The notes: generated by a model not told the origin, from the letters alone. A DNA stretch of 64,000 nucleotides from Hydrangea macrophylla (GCA_033977485.1 CM066991.1:126313999-126377998), one strand, 5' to 3'; shown: positions 31,835 through 43,822, numbered from the stretch's first letter. Translations and numbers: made by a program.

Positions 31835-32349
31835 GTCATAAAGTCCATATAACCAATAAAAGAGGGCATAGTGAAAGCCTAATATGGTGAAGAAGTTCTC
31901 ACATCATGGCTAATTAGGAAAAGTGTACGTCAATTGCACAGTAGTTGGCCAAACAAAAGGATGGTTTTTAGCCCTTCCAAGAAAAAAGGATGGTTTTTAG
32001 GAGAAGAGTAATACTTAGGAGAAAGTTCTCGCAAACATTGCTAATTAGGAAAAGTGCAGGTCAATTGCACAGAAGTTGGCTACGCAAAAGGATGGTTTTT
32101 AGGGGCGGTAAAAATCATGATATTATTTCCAAAGCTTATATGGATAACAAATTGGTTCTCTCTTTCCATTTTTTTTTTAATATGCACTACACACAAGGAG
32201 GTCGTGCTCTTCTAAATCCTAACCCATAAACTCTCCACTCCTAGTAGACTCTAACTCGCAACCACTTGCAATTGGAATGAAAGTCCTTACCAATGGTTCA
32301 GTTAATTTTAGTGGACCTTACAGTGCCATCTAGAATAGAAATACACTAT
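31835..32349. repeat. F-box upstream-like DNA with a ~130-bp tandem duplication
   Basis: The block GTTCTC..CTAATTAGGAAAAGTG..GTCAATTGCACAG..GTTGGC..CAAAAGGATGGTTTTTAG occurs twice (about 31888-31957 and 32023-32101). The same words precede the F-box gene at 50046 (49710-49760), so this is duplicated F-box upstream DNA. No gene is present. Confidence 0.6.
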
Positions 32350-32351
32350 TA

Positions 32352-32600
32352 CTCCCTCCGTCCCATTTTGTGAGTCCTGTATTTAATTTTGGGATGTCCC
32401 AAAATTCATGTCCACTTTTCTAATTTGGTACATAATTTTTATTTACTTTCCAAAGCTACCCATCATTGAAATTTACACCAAGACAACTAGAAAAATTTTT
32501 GTAATAATTAAGGGCAATTGTGAAAAGTAGATTTAGATTCTTCTTGTCCCTTAATAAGTTGAGTTACCAAAGATGGACTTACAAAATGGGACAAAGAAAA
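32352..32600. mobile_element. Stowaway-like MITE
   Basis: Begins CTCCCTCCGTCCCATTTTGT, ends with the degenerate inverse AAAATGGGACAAAGAAAA, and is flanked by TA on both sides (32350-32351 and 32601-32602). CTCCCTCCGTCCC with a TA target is the hallmark of Stowaway (mariner-related) MITEs. About 249 bp. Confidence 0.85.
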
Positions 32601-32602
32601 TA

Positions 32603-33659
32603 TTAAATTTTGTTTGTGAAAATTATTAGTACCATTACCGCTCATTGGCACATTAATACTAACTATTCATTTAGGAATTTTCTAGGTCCCACCACATGTT
32701 TCATTCTGTTTGAAGGGTTTTGTATAAAAGCCAAAAAGTAGTCCTCCCAAGTGGCACCCAATGTGCCACCCACCACCACAATTATATTGTCATAGCCCCT
32801 CTTGCTAATGCCACCCACCGGCTTTGAATTAGTCGTTGATTTTGAAAATGTACTTGCAGGTTTTATGAATGGATACTTGGCTTCCCAGAAATTCTCCTTA
32901 TTACCTGCATTTCAATTCATCACAATATTAAAAATTTGTGCATACCATAATTGTTTTGAAGCATGGTGCTGAACAGAGGAATTAAGATAATTAAGATTTT
33001 TTTTAGTCTAGGAAATATAGGGCAGATTTTGTAGATTGAATTCTTTAGATAAAACCAAATAAATAAATATAGGTAATAGTGATCAAAATATAATGTAATT
33101 CTTGTTTGGGTTATTAGAAAGAGTGAGAAAGGAGAGAGAAAATTCTTGTTTGGGTATTGATTCTAGTTTTGTAATATGCTGTAACGATTGATGCTCCGGA
33201 TTTGGTTTTATTCAATACATGGATAATTCTCAGGCCCTTTTTAGTACACTCGGTGAGTCTTCAGTGTATGTTTGGCTCAGCAAAAGAAGAGGATTTCATG
33301 AAGGATTGTAAGACAAAATTAAGTGATAATATAGATATCATAATTAAACAAAATAATATATCACCAAGACTGTATGTGATATGTGCATGTGTCTAAGGGT
33401 AGATTAAAAATAAAAATAAAATAATAAATTGTATCAAAACAATATAATAATGTACCCATATGCCTAAATAAACATTTAAGCATATAAGAGTATTCTCATT
33501 AGCATGCAATAAGGGTAATTTCGTACTTTTATCTAATTTTCGTTAACGTTAACAGAAAAAATGACTCTTTCACTTTAGTCCAGACCACGGGGTATTAGTG
33601 ATACAATTTAAAGTATAGGGGGTAACTGATAAAAGACCTAATCACATAGTGTGTTTCTG
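32603..33659. other. Decayed F-box locus debris and unassigned DNA
   Basis: CTCATTGGCACATTAATAC and ATTTAGGAATTTTCTAGGTCCCAC (about 32641-32692) match F-box upstream DNA at 49820-49890. ATTGATGCTCCGGATTTGGT (33187-33206) matches the coding segment KIDAPNLVLF of the F-box paralogues. These look like scraps of another copy. The remainder is AT-rich and unassigned. Confidence 0.5.
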
Positions 33660-33826
33660 TAATTAATCCAAAAAAAATCAAGATACTATTCCCAAATTTG
33701 GTTCATGTGATCTCATTGGCACATTATATAAATTTGAAAACCATACTATATTAGTCATTTAGGGTTTTGGGTTTTGTATAAAGTTTTCAACGTTGCCAAA
33801 GGAAGCAAAAAAGTAGTACTCACAAT
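33660..33826 (+). promoter_or_regulatory. Orphan F-box upstream region
   Basis: Nearly collinear with 49770-49973, upstream of the split F-box gene: ACTATTCCCAAAT, GTGATCTCATTGGCACATTA, GAAAACCATACTATATTAGT and GTTGCCAAAGGAAGCAAAAA. It should lead into a + strand start codon but instead meets an inverted coding fragment at 33827. Confidence 0.65.
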
Positions 33827-34135
33827 TTAGACACAAATTTTTTTTGAGGCAATTTCCATATCTTCTTTATATAAGGAGGTCTAGCTCTTCCACTTGGTTT
33901 TCAATTGTAGTTTCAATCCACTTATCAATTCGCGATACGAGCTTTCTATCATCAAATCTTATCCATATGAAGCATGTAAAACTTCTTCATACGCATATTC
34001 TGCTTATGATACCTTAGCAAGGGCGCATGCACAAATTCCATAAAACTTTCTTTATGGGTAGCATCAATATTGTGATGATGGTCATCAGCATAGAAGTCTG
34101 AAGTAGGGTAGGTAGACCATGAATTTAACAAGGGT
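33827..34135 (-). pseudogene. F-box/LRR gene fragment, inverted relative to its upstream DNA
   Basis: On the minus strand this corresponds to residues from SWSTYPTSDFYADDHHH to the LPQKxFVSK segment of the 55956-57398 copy (about 310 bp): IDNWIETAIEN..VEELDL-like and MRMKKF-like words remain, with small frameshifts near 33875 and 33970. The F-box and everything after the first LRR are absent. Closest to the 55956 and 6923-7572 copies. Confidence 0.8.
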
Positions 34136-34505
34136 AAATCTAGCTTCTCATATGAGAAAGCACCTTATGACTCTTGGATGAAAAAGTCGTCATAAATATA
34201 TCTCTAGATCCTAAGGAATCCAATGGCTTCGCTAACAAAGAGTTCCATAGAACTCCATTATCAGTCAAACAAAACCCAAAAATTCTCTCCTTTCCTATAA
34301 AATGATCAAAGAGCTCTCAAAAAACCAAGCAATGCCTAATATATGCAAAAGAAGCTAAAAGAAAAGAAGAGAAAAAGAAAAAGAAAAAGAAAACAGGGGT
34401 GGGGGTAAACAAAATATCAAAAATATTGAGAAATACAATAACCAATCCAAACATTCTTCCCAAATTCAATTGACCCAGATATTGATATATATATATATAT
34501 ATATA
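34136..34505. other. AT-rich flank with a TA microsatellite
   Basis: No gene recognised. An A/G-rich tract (34355-34390) and (TA)n at 34486-34505 lie next to the Helitron end. Confidence 0.4.
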
Positions 34506-34519
34506 CTAGGTTGCAAGCA

Positions 34520-34532
34520 CGTGCGTTGCACG
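34520..34532 (-). terminator. Helitron 3' hairpin
   Basis: Perfect 5-bp stem CGTGC/GCACG with a 3-base loop, 10 bases from the CTAG end. Such a hairpin is the transposition stop signal of Helitrons. Confidence 0.75.
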
Positions 34533-34759
34533 AGGTTTGTGCATTCTTTATTTTAGTTTTGTATATTTGGTCCTGCATGGGCAATTTAAAAAGTCTCTAC
34601 AAATAATAACCGACATACCGAAAAAAAATATTTCGAAGATAAATTAGAGTAGTTTGAAGTTAAACTATCAAATAAAAATATTTCCAAGTAAACTTAATGT
34701 AGTTTGAAGTTAAACTATAGCCTAATAAAATAGTTCCAAGATAACTTAAGGTTGTTGAA

Positions 34760-36844
34760 TTATTTTTCTTTTTTTATCTTCTTGTTGGCAACGTTTTTGT
34801 TGTTTTCACCATCTTTCTCTGATCTACGCTTCTTCTTGCTGTAAGTGCCGATTATTTCAGAATCGTCAATTAGGATCGGCTCCTTGTCTTGAACAGCTTC
34901 AATTGCTCGTACAACAACAGATCCTTTGGATGCATCCTCTGGGGTGGTGTTGTTAGTTATGATAAGGAACTTGTACTCCTTTAACTTGCACAAACACATC
35001 ACCCTATAAAACCTGGACCTATCTTTGCCCTGATGTACCATTGAGGATACAATCTATTTAGTAACGTTTCATATTCTTAATAAACTTTGAAATTGTGAAG
35101 AGGGGCTTACGACTATACCTCACTTATTGATTCTATGTATTCTTGACTTAAGCAACCAATTAAGATTGTGGCTACTTCTTCAAATAACACCACCATGAGT
35201 TTGTCATTTCCTTCGACGACTTCTAGCCTTAAGAACAACGTTTGTACAGTGAAGGGGAAAAATATGTCAGCATTTGTTAAGTGTTAATAAGAATATCAGG
35301 ATTGTATGAATAATATTTTTGTTATTCTTTTTACCTTGGAATATGCTCCACATTTTTATCCTTGCATCTTGTGCATTCAGCTCCATACTCAGTTACATTT
35401 ATCTTTTTGCTACACGCTTTGCATGCATTATACCACGGCTGGTCATAATTCTCTATCCTTTCAATTGTTGCTTTGAATCAGTATGTTGATTCCTGCAAAA
35501 TTAACTTTTCTTATGGTTTGAGTGTTAATTTTTTGTGACGTTAATGGAAAATTTACCTTTTTTAAAGACAATGGGTCAGATAGGATGTCTTGCAGCTTTA
35601 TTTCCTTTGCTTCCTTCATCAACTTTTTGAACGGTGATACTTCTAATTTTGTGCTGTCTTTGGAAGAGTTCAACCTGCATGTATTTTAAAAATATTAGAG
35701 CATTTACATATTTGATACATTATATATAGCTTAAAGTATTTATTTTGTATATATTACCATTTTCTTAGTTTTTGAACCTCTTTATTGGCGGGTTCAATTT
35801 GTATTGTTGACCAATAGGACGTTGAAAGTTGGAATTCACCTGTATAGCAATAATAATAGATTATTGTTAAATTCTATTTTGTAGGCGTTTATTACCGTAA
35901 ATATTGAATATTGTATGAAAATATCTTTATAGACGCTTCCTTGTGCTCTTGAGATTGCTACTATAGGTCTTTGATCAGCAATTGTTTCCAGCAGTTGTCC
36001 CTCATTTCTGGCCAAGTCCCCCCAAAGATTCACCTTTACTAAATGAAGACTGCCCTGTAGAAGATGTAATATATATGAGAAGGGCTTACTATAGATGAAA
36101 TGATTATCATTAAGGTAGCGAAAAAGATAGGGTACAGTAATACTTACTCTTTGTTCAGCAAAAGAATGTCTCGTTTATGAGATACTTGTTCGTTCGATTT
36201 TGTTATGACATAGCTTTGATGGACTTTAATAACGAAGCCGAAGATATCTGGTAGTTGTAAAAATTTAGAATCATGAATTTTTGGTACTATTTGTGTAGTG
36301 CATGAATTTGACAGCATATTAAACAGAAATGGACATACCTAATGATTTGTGGTTGTTGGCTTTTTTTTCAACTTCTTTAAATGGGACAAATTGATAAGCG
36401 ATGTTCTCCCACTTTGAATTTGTTTCAACTTCATCCACAAGTGTATTATTTTGTAACACCAATTCAATTTCTGGGTGTACGTTTTGGAATGGTGGATTAA
36501 TTTTCTGCACTACCCCATTAGATATGTTATAAGTCTTACTATAGAGTAAGACTCCTTCGTATTTTGTAGCTACTTCATCGAACAGTATTGCCTGGATTTT
36601 TGTACCCTACAATGATTAGTTAAATAATTAGTATTAATCATTTATGTATGAGAAACCATTATTTGGTAAATAAATCTGGTTGTTTACTTACTGAAGCATC
36701 AACAAGTATGAGTTTCCATAACTTCCGTTTTCCATTCTTATATGTTTCGATACTTCCTTGACGGAGAATCATCACTTTGATCATCCAAGTTCGTTGGTTG
36801 GTTTGCAGTGAGTTTATTGGGAGTATTTCATCATGAACAGACAT
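34760..36844 (-). CDS. Replication protein A 70-kDa-like (Helitron-carried), multi-exon
   Basis: Start ATG at 36844 (MSVHDEILPINSLQTNQRTW, then MIKVMILRQG, an OB-fold beginning like RPA1 DBD-A). Exon-sized coding pieces follow leftward: about 36510-36340 and 36030-35840, then about 35670-35540. A C4 zinc ribbon follows at 35460-35335 (YNACKACSKK and AECTRCKDKN, DBD-C). Next is FPFTVQTLFLRLEVVEGNDK..FEEVATILIGC (35255-35105), and finally MVHQGKDRSRFYRVMCLCKL to the stop at 34760. Exact splice sites were not resolved. RPA binds single-stranded DNA; copies in plant Helitrons are thought to help rolling-circle transposition. The gene order and a basic Lys-rich tail fit this class better than a host RPA gene. 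Confidence 0.72.
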
Positions 36845-36865
36845 TGTGACTGCAAAGAAATACAA

Positions 36866-37999
36866 ATATTAGCACTCAACATAATTGAATTATTTTCTAT
36901 TATATATATAACAATAATAATATTAAAAATAAGAAAAATTCACTGTGTCTAGGTACTCGAGACCGAATTTCCAATAGAGAGCCAATTTCAAGGAAATTCA
37001 GTTTTGTTTTTATGTTTTTTTGTTTTTTTTTTTTTTTTTGTAATTAAAAAAATATGACTCTCACAGTTTCTCTGTCCCTCGTCCGGTCTTCTTTCCATCT
37101 CTTATCGGAAAACCTTATTTTTGCTCTTCATAATGGAATTTTATAAGGTTTTTCTCATAGCCTCTCTCTACCCTCTCTCAGTCTCTCTGTCCCGCGTCCA
37201 GTCTTCTCTCCATCTCTTACCGGAAACCCTTATCTCTGCTCTTCATAATGGAATTTTATAAGGTTTTTATTGGTGTCAGTTATCATCGTAATTTTATCCA
37301 TACTTACTAATTAAGGACAAAAGGTGCAAGTGTGGGCCTTAGCAAAGTTAGCTATTTAGCTTCCTTGTGGTTAAATTGTATTAGTTGATATTTGGGTATT
37401 AAATGATTGTGCAGAGAAGAAGAATGAGAACAAAGAGGTTGTAGTTACTGAGTTCTTACTTGTGAACACTGCCACCGATGCAATCTAATACTCAATGCAA
37501 GCCTACAAAACAACAGAAAATCCTTAAGAGCAGCAAGTGTATAATGTGAAATCAAAGATAATTGCAAAATAGCATAGAAAATACGGCTGCCCTGGAGAAT
37601 TGGAAGTACACAGTGAAGAGTATCAGCTAGCTGGTGGTGGTTTTGTGCAGTGCTTTCTAACCTAACATGGTTTGTAAATTGGATTTGGAGGAACATTTAC
37701 GCTGAATACATTATGCACACTTTCAAGTAATAGGCATGAATTCATAAAATGCTATATTCCATTGATTTTTGTAAAATACATTTTAATTTTTCAATTTAAT
37801 TGTTTATTACATTAAGGGCCAGTCCCGACCTTTCTAAAGAAAAGCAAAAGTCTCATTTCCACATAAGGGTTGCCAGCCTTTAAAAATACTATTTTAAGTT
37901 TCATTTTCAAGTTTTAAACTTATCTTTTACACGTTCTTAGTAACTGTTGACTTCACTAATCACCCTAACCTCCTTTTCCGAGATTTGGGGCGTTACAGC
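36866..37999. other. AT-rich DNA with a ~140-bp tandem duplication
   Basis: CTCTCTGTCCC..CGTCC.GTCTTCT.TCCATCTCTTA and CTTCATAATGGAATTTTATA occur twice, at about 37068-37150 and 37185-37268. A GGGGCGTTACA (37988-37998) resembles an LTR end without a visible partner. No gene is seen. Confidence 0.5.
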
Positions 38000-38262
38000 T
38001 AGAGCTGATGAAGCCTCCCTAACAAAACATACCCGATCTAAACATAAGGAATCGCATTCTGCTCTCTACAGCTCAACCAAAGAACGAATATAGCTAAAGC
38101 AAAGTTTGCTTTTGGCTCTAGAAAGGTTCCCATGCCTTGTTTCATAGTTTTTTCTATGATGGTTTTTACTCTTATTGTATATCTAGGGGTATGCCCTTTG
38201 TCTTTTGTAGATGCCGTTTAGCTTTTCTTTTTATTGATAAACTATTTTTTTCGAAAAAAAAA
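38000..38262 (+). mobile_element. 5'-truncated LINE-like 3' end with poly(A)
   Basis: Ends with CTAGGGGTATGCCCTTTGTC, a TTTTTATTGATAAACTA stretch and an A-run at 38253-38262, the same 3' structure as at 7573-7652. The upstream border is not defined; a clean start just after GCGTTACA at 37998 is possible. Confidence 0.5.
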
Positions 38263-40377
38263 ACACCTTGGGCCAATGTGGCAGGGTAGGCCCGTCAAGT
38301 TATTAGGCTAGTGGACCACTTAGGGCGTTAACCGCATTACAGACTACTCACTCAATATCATAAGTTTGGGTTCTCAACGTCGTATCCAACCCTTACTCAT
38401 TTTACTCAAGTTCGAGTAAAATCTTTATCTTATATGAGACTATCCACCCAATGGTTATGTTACCTTCCCTTTTAAGAATAAAGTTTGAGTAAAACCATCT
38501 CTAACCCTTAGTCAAACACTTATTATATTAATGAAGTAAAAAAAAAATTATTTTGAAAAAGACCCTCAAATCCTTACTCAAACTCATACCAAAATTTGTG
38601 TAAATAGTGGTATTTCAGTTTGAGTTTGAATAAAACTCAATTTTCATACGGGTTTGCAAGGATTGGAAGAGGTTTTTTTGGAACTTTTACTCAAATTCAA
38701 AATTGGTATAAGTTTTGGGTAAGAATTGGATATGCCCCCAAGTATGCAGTTCCGTAACTATTCTATGTGAGTTTGTCAATTATTTTTTTTAGCCTTAAAA
38801 TATCTTAGAATCAAATATGATCCCACAGAATAGTTAAGTTTCTTCCTCCAGTTCATCTGAATCTCTAGTAACTCTTATTACTTTCCAAGCAACACATTTT
38901 TTTTTGTTGCTAAGATCCAAGCAACACGTTTGGCTTAAAAAAACTTTTGTCCAACCCAGAGCTAGCACCAAGAACATAAATATTTCAAGATAACTTTAAC
39001 AGATACCCAAACAAAACAATGGTGACCAAATATTGCAAAATTAACATGACGAAATAATCTAAAAGTCTACTTTGAATTGTGTATTTTATTAACAATAAGA
39101 GTAAATATATTTTATTAAGAAATAGGTTGTATCATCAATTGTATCTATATATGGCTCTTTCAAAAGAATAAATTTTTTTTTGGCCTTTTTGGATTACTTT
39201 TTTTTTTTTTTTTTTGTAATTCTTGTATTTCTTCGAGATCTACACAATGGGCTTGGAAATTTTACCAACAAAGACCCCTTTGTTAGGTTATAGTTAATAA
39301 ATTGATTACTTTTGTATCATGTTACCAATATAAAAGTGTTAATAACATAACATTTTTGTCTCTTCTTTGAGTCGTTGAAATTTTAAGAACAAAATTGGCT
39401 AAAATAGTGTAAAAAAAAAATAGGAATTGTTATCCACTCTAAAATAGTAATTGTGAAGGGAAAAAAAATACATAGGCGTTGTTATTAAGTTGTAGGACTC
39501 TTATGGCATGGACACACTACAAATAAAAAAGTGGTATACTAAACTTTTAAAACTCTAAGTTCTAAGGAAAATAATTAAGTAAAAGTGCACCGATTGGTGT
39601 ACAACAAAGGGCAATTATTATGCAACAAATGATATTTTTGTCATAAAATTTTCAATTGCTCCAAGGAGGGACAAATAGATATCATGTTGCTAATAGTTTG
39701 TATCATATGGTGCTCACATGATAGTAAAAAAATAAAATTTAAATTTTAAAAAAAAAAAGAAAAAAAAAGCGTTCTTTTTTGGGACAGAATTCTAATGGAA
39801 GGGGTTTTAGAGAAAAATGCAATGTTAAGGGGAGTTAGTTTGTCAAGTTTTATAGTTTAGGGGCGTATTTAAAACAGAGTCATATTTGAACTAAAGTGTG
39901 ATTGACTTTTTTCTTTTCTTTTTTTATTTTATTTTTTATTTGTAAATTCCGATGGGAACTTGAGTTGTTTGGAAGGAGTTGTAATACACAATAGGATTAA
40001 TGTCGAATACCATTAATATTAAGGAGTTGTAAAATTGTAGGGATTGTATATAACATGATATATCCAAAGCAAAAAAATAAAAAAGTTAGAAGTGATAATC
40101 ACTGCAGAAGTTACTAATTAGGCAAAGCCCTAGACCTGACCCTAATAAGCTAATAAGCAAAATTTAAACAATTCTTAAAATCAATAGAAAAAGTAAATCT
40201 ATTCATTTAGAAATTAAAAAACTACTTTTTTAATCTAAATGATCCTACAATAAATTTGTTCATAAAGCTACATGTTTTTTCAATTGAAAAAACCAAGAAA
40301 AAAATTATTCACCAAATCAATATTACAATAACAATACGACCCTAGTTTGAAACAACTTATTATAAACAACTAATTAT
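38263..40377. other. AT-rich DNA with no recognised gene
   Basis: Low-complexity A/T tracts and short repeats. AAAAGTGGTATACTAAACTTTTAAAACTC (39528-39556) recurs several times at 44560-45410. A GAGTAAAA/TTTTACTC-rich stretch (38390-38740) may be a decayed foldback MITE. This is where Rep and helicase coding would be expected if the Helitron were complete; none is visible. Confidence 0.45.
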
Positions 40378-41569
40378 TCAATTTTTACCTTCTTGTTCTT
40401 GACCAAAGATATCTTCAGTAGATGCAAAACTCAGTATGCTGCATCTATTCTCCGTAATAACATTTCCATCATTAAGATTAGGAGCTCGTTTCTGAATATT
40501 TGGGTGCCATCCAGTTTCTCCTTTTGCAAACAGTAGAGGATACTGTAAGGGATCATAACAACTGTAATAATGTTTCACTCTATGTTTGTGACCTGAATGA
40601 GTATGGACTACAATACTTAATTCGAATTGTGGATTTGGATTGTTGCCTTCTATCCATATTGCAGCAACTTGATCAGCTGTTGGTACGTTATAAACTCGTT
40701 GATCTAATCGAACATCCTTTTTAATACAAATTTGGAATTCTTCACATAGAGGACGATCTTTCAAACTTCGAAAGAATTGTGCATATGGATTTCTTTCAAG
40801 AACTTTGATAACCTTTTTCACAATTTCCTTATTCAAATTTGCACCTTCCAATTTCTTCATTCTATTCTGAATTTCATTATTAGTATCATAAAAATATAAC
40901 TGAAAATAGCAAGGGCCATTTTCTGTTGGAATCAAGGAAGGGATATCATGATAAATTTGTCCTTGTGCTCGAATAGTATTAATTCCTCTTCTAGCTGATG
41001 CAAGCTCCTTATCCAGATTAACTCCAAAAGATGTAAAAGAGAAAATACTGTTATATGCACGAATATTTCTTCTAAACTCATCAGCCTCTTCAGTGTGAGT
41101 TGTGAATAAACTATACAATTCATTTGGAATCTCTTTAGTGGCTAGTTTTACTTCTCCATTCTGGCAACAAAATGTTGGAGCCTCGTAATCAAATTTCTTT
41201 GCACCACAAAAGACACAGTTTGGTTTTGTTGGTAGCTCATGGGCTTCTGAGCACATTGGATCACAAAATGTTTCTCCTGAAAGATGGCAAAATTGTAGAA
41301 GTGTGATTATGTTTAAAGCACAACGTAATTAATTAAGGAGTTATATTACACAAACCGTTAAACTTGTATTCCACTAATTGAGCTCTGAGTAGCCAGCGGG
41401 GTTTTTGCCTTGTATCCTTTGCAGAATAATTATTTTCCCCTTCTGCTAATGAATTGTTAGCTGTTGTCCTTCTTCTTTTCCTTGCATCTCTAGTATTCTG
41501 AATATATAAATCTCTTTGCTCATCACTCAATAAGGCATATATGTTTCTTGTATTACTCCGTGATTCCAT
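40378..41569 (-). pseudogene. Helitron Rep/helicase N-terminus (Helitron_like_N), truncated
   Basis: First exon 41569 to about 41345 (MESRSNTRNIYALLSDEQRD, basic RKRRR, PRWLLRAQLVEYKFNG). After an intron the second exon, about 41270-40378, reads CVFCGAKKFDYEAPTFCC, NELYSLFT, FSFTSFGVNLD, GPCYFQLYFYDT, VPTADQVAAIWIEG and HYYSCYDPLQYPLLF. These are the conserved stretches of the helitron helicase-like N-terminal domain, with a zinc-binding CxxC. The frame stops at 40378-40380 before the HUH/Rep catalytic region and the PIF1-type helicase, so only about 370 of well over 1,000 expected residues remain. Confidence 0.88.
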
Positions 41570-42280
41570 TTGTCATGGAAGTTTTATGTTGAATTCACTG
41601 AATAAACAATAATGGTCTAAATAAGAATAGTATCACATGTTGTGACAGTGAACTGTTTAGTTTATAAGCTTACAAAAGTAGGAATCATACCGATGAGCAT
41701 ACTAAATAGTTCATTAAAGTAGGAAAGTAGAACAATGACTATATATGTAATGCAACAAAAAAAATTAATAGAACAATGACTATGTAATATTGCGTAAGAA
41801 ATATTAGAACAATGACTATGCAATGCAACAAAAAAATTAATATAATACAATTTCTTACGCAATATGCAAACTTGAAGTGGACTCTTATTTTGGGACGGAG
41901 AGAGAAAAGGGTAATGCTAAGGTTTCCCAGATTTAATAAAAATAATTTAAAAACTGTGAGAGGAACCTAATGAAATATACCTAAAGAGCTTTAATGAATT
42001 TTTGTTGAATGCTTATGAAAAGTGAAAATTTTCAAGTTAGGATTTTCACTGTTGTTCTTAATGGGTTAATTTTATAGAATATATCTCTTACTTTCTAATA
42101 TTATTTTAACTGGTCATACTTTTCTAATTTAAAATTTGAACTGGTCATATTTTTCTAATTAAAATTCGCATCAAATCTCAATTCACTTGATCCCACTTTT
42201 CTTACTTCCACTGTCATAAAAATCGAAGAAAATGATCTAGCTTCTCTGAAGAAAGCAAAGAATAATGGATCTTTAAGACC
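41570..42280. other. AT-rich DNA, no gene recognised
   Basis: Short internal repeats GAACAATGACTAT..TGTAATG (41731-41830). I looked here for the Helitron 5' TC end and did not find a convincing one. Confidence 0.4.
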
Positions 42281-42460
42281 AGTAATATAAGAGTAGAAAA
42301 AGGTTACACCCACACCAAATTCCACACCAAATTTCACCCCCAACACATCTTGACCTATAATTTTCGTTTATCCAGTGTAGAACCCATGTGGGGCTCACAG
42401 GAATAAAGGGCCAGAATTGTTGATTGTGGAATTTGGTGGGGATGTATTACTCCTAGAACT
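42281..42460. mobile_element. Possible MITE
   Basis: CACACCAAATTCCACACC at 42311-42328 is matched inversely by GTGGAATTTGGTGGGGATGT (42426-42445), with GAGTA/TACTC words further out. Ends and target duplication are not clear. Confidence 0.4.
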
Positions 42461-42716
42461 ATAAAATCCGTTTTATCTGACTTGCACCCCTAGTCATTCT
42501 TGTTGTATTCCTTTAGAATTTCTTAAACAGACCGAGGTGGTGATTAATAATTTATTCCATTGGGCTCAACAAATAATTAAGAAACAATATTGATTCAATT
42601 AAGTGAAATACATCAAACCTACCTAGGGGTGAAAGACCAAACCGAAAAAATCGACCAACCGAATTGAACCGATCATCTCGGGCGATTCTCATAAAATGTT
42701 CACATTGTAAAATTAA

Positions 42717-43548
42717 CAAATCATCAATTTTATTCCATTCATGAATTGGGCATACCCCAACGCAATTAACACTTTCTCCTCTTCAATTAAAAAGCATAAT
42801 GTTGTTGACATTTATTACCCTCAATAGTTGTCAAGTTGATCCACTTCGAGAGAGGAAAAATAAAGGCACTAAATTTCCAAATATTATGGTTAAATCTTAA
42901 AAAACGTGCTGTTTTCGGTAAAGGACAAGCATATTTCAATATGAAATTTGGTAATAGTAGAAAAACCTGTGTGATAATTATATTCAAGGGTACCGTGCTA
43001 TAGCTACACCAAAACTGAACAAGGACCCTGCACGTACCCAAAAAGAAATGCATTCTATAGAAATTTCAGGAAATGTTAAATTAGATTTAGGTATACAATG
43101 TATTTATTAGTCAGCAGATTCAGTACTCAGTTACTGATGTTTTTATACAAGTTTGGCTTGCAATCGAGATTAACTGTCTCATTACTGAACTACCTCCACA
43201 CTAATAAGCAAATCATCTTGGAAGTAAGTAACTACTCCTGGTACTTTTAATCTTAACTTTTATCCATACCTAGCCCATATATTAAGAGAATCATCAATTT
43301 TATTCCATTCATGAATTGGGCATACCTCAACGCAATTAACACTTTCTCCTCTTCAATTAAAAAGCATAATGTTGTTGACATATATTACCCTCAATAGTTG
43401 TCAAGTTGATCCACTTCGAGAGAGGAAAAAAAAAAGGGGACTAAATTACTGAACTACCTCCGCACTAATACGCAAGCATCTTGGAAGTAAGTAAGTACCC
43501 ATGGTACTTTTAATCTTAACTTTTATCCATACCTAGCCCATATATGGT
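42717..43548. repeat. Two-block duplication (~155 and ~100 bp)
   Basis: Block 1 (ATCATCAATTTTATTCCATT to GAGAGAGGAAAAA) is at about 42720-42860 and 43291-43432. Block 2 (ACTGAACTACCTCC to CCATACCTAGCCCATATA) is at about 43186-43283 and 43447-43545. In the second copy the blocks are adjacent; in the first they are separated by about 320 bp in another order. No gene involved. Confidence 0.85.
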
Positions 43549-43778
43549 GTTTTTTCAACAGGTTCTTTACATTCATTATTTCATGATTTTGAGGAAGAAT
43601 TAGGGGTATAAGGATAGAAAATTAAGAAACAGCATAAATAGAACTTAATCACTTAAGTCCCCAGGTGTTAGCCCCTATGTGGCTTTTTTAAAAGTGGCTT
43701 ATGAAATTTAAAGCACAAATCCATATTAATTCAATTGGTAATTAGTTTATGAGCTTCGCAAAAAATTAAACTTAGGAC

Positions 43779-43788
<10 letters not shown>
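43549..43788. other. AT-rich DNA, no gene recognised
   Basis: Nothing recognised apart from the approach to a long G-tract. Confidence 0.4.

Positions 43789-43820
<32 letters not shown>
43789..43820 (+). repeat. Uninterrupted run of 32 G
   Basis: A T-run directly precedes it (43780-43788). Either a real G-tract able to form quadruplexes or a sequencing/assembly artefact. Confidence 0.9.

Positions 43821-43822
<2 letters not shown>

Larger units (their letters stand above)
34506..41569 (-). mobile_element. Helitron remnant with RPA and truncated Rep/helicase genes
   Basis: The minus-strand 3' end is GCTTGCAACCTAG followed by T, the required Helitron CTRR terminus at an A/T target. A hairpin CGTGC-AAC-GCACG (34520-34532) lies 10 bases before it. 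Inside, in the same orientation, lie an RPA1-like gene (34760-36844) and the N-terminal part of a Helitron Rep/helicase (40378-41569), the usual cargo of plant Helitrons. The Rep endonuclease His/Tyr motifs and the helicase are missing, probably deleted or replaced between 38000 and 40377. The 5' TC end was not located, so the right border is a minimum. Confidence 0.72.

Noticed and set aside
34760..36844. Host RPA1 gene
   Set aside because: Position next to a Helitron 3' end, same orientation as the Helitron Rep gene, and a divergent basic tail fit a Helitron-carried copy better. A host origin is not formally excluded.
37988..37998. LTR end GGGGCGTTACA
   Set aside because: No matching opposite end, target duplication or second LTR was found nearby.
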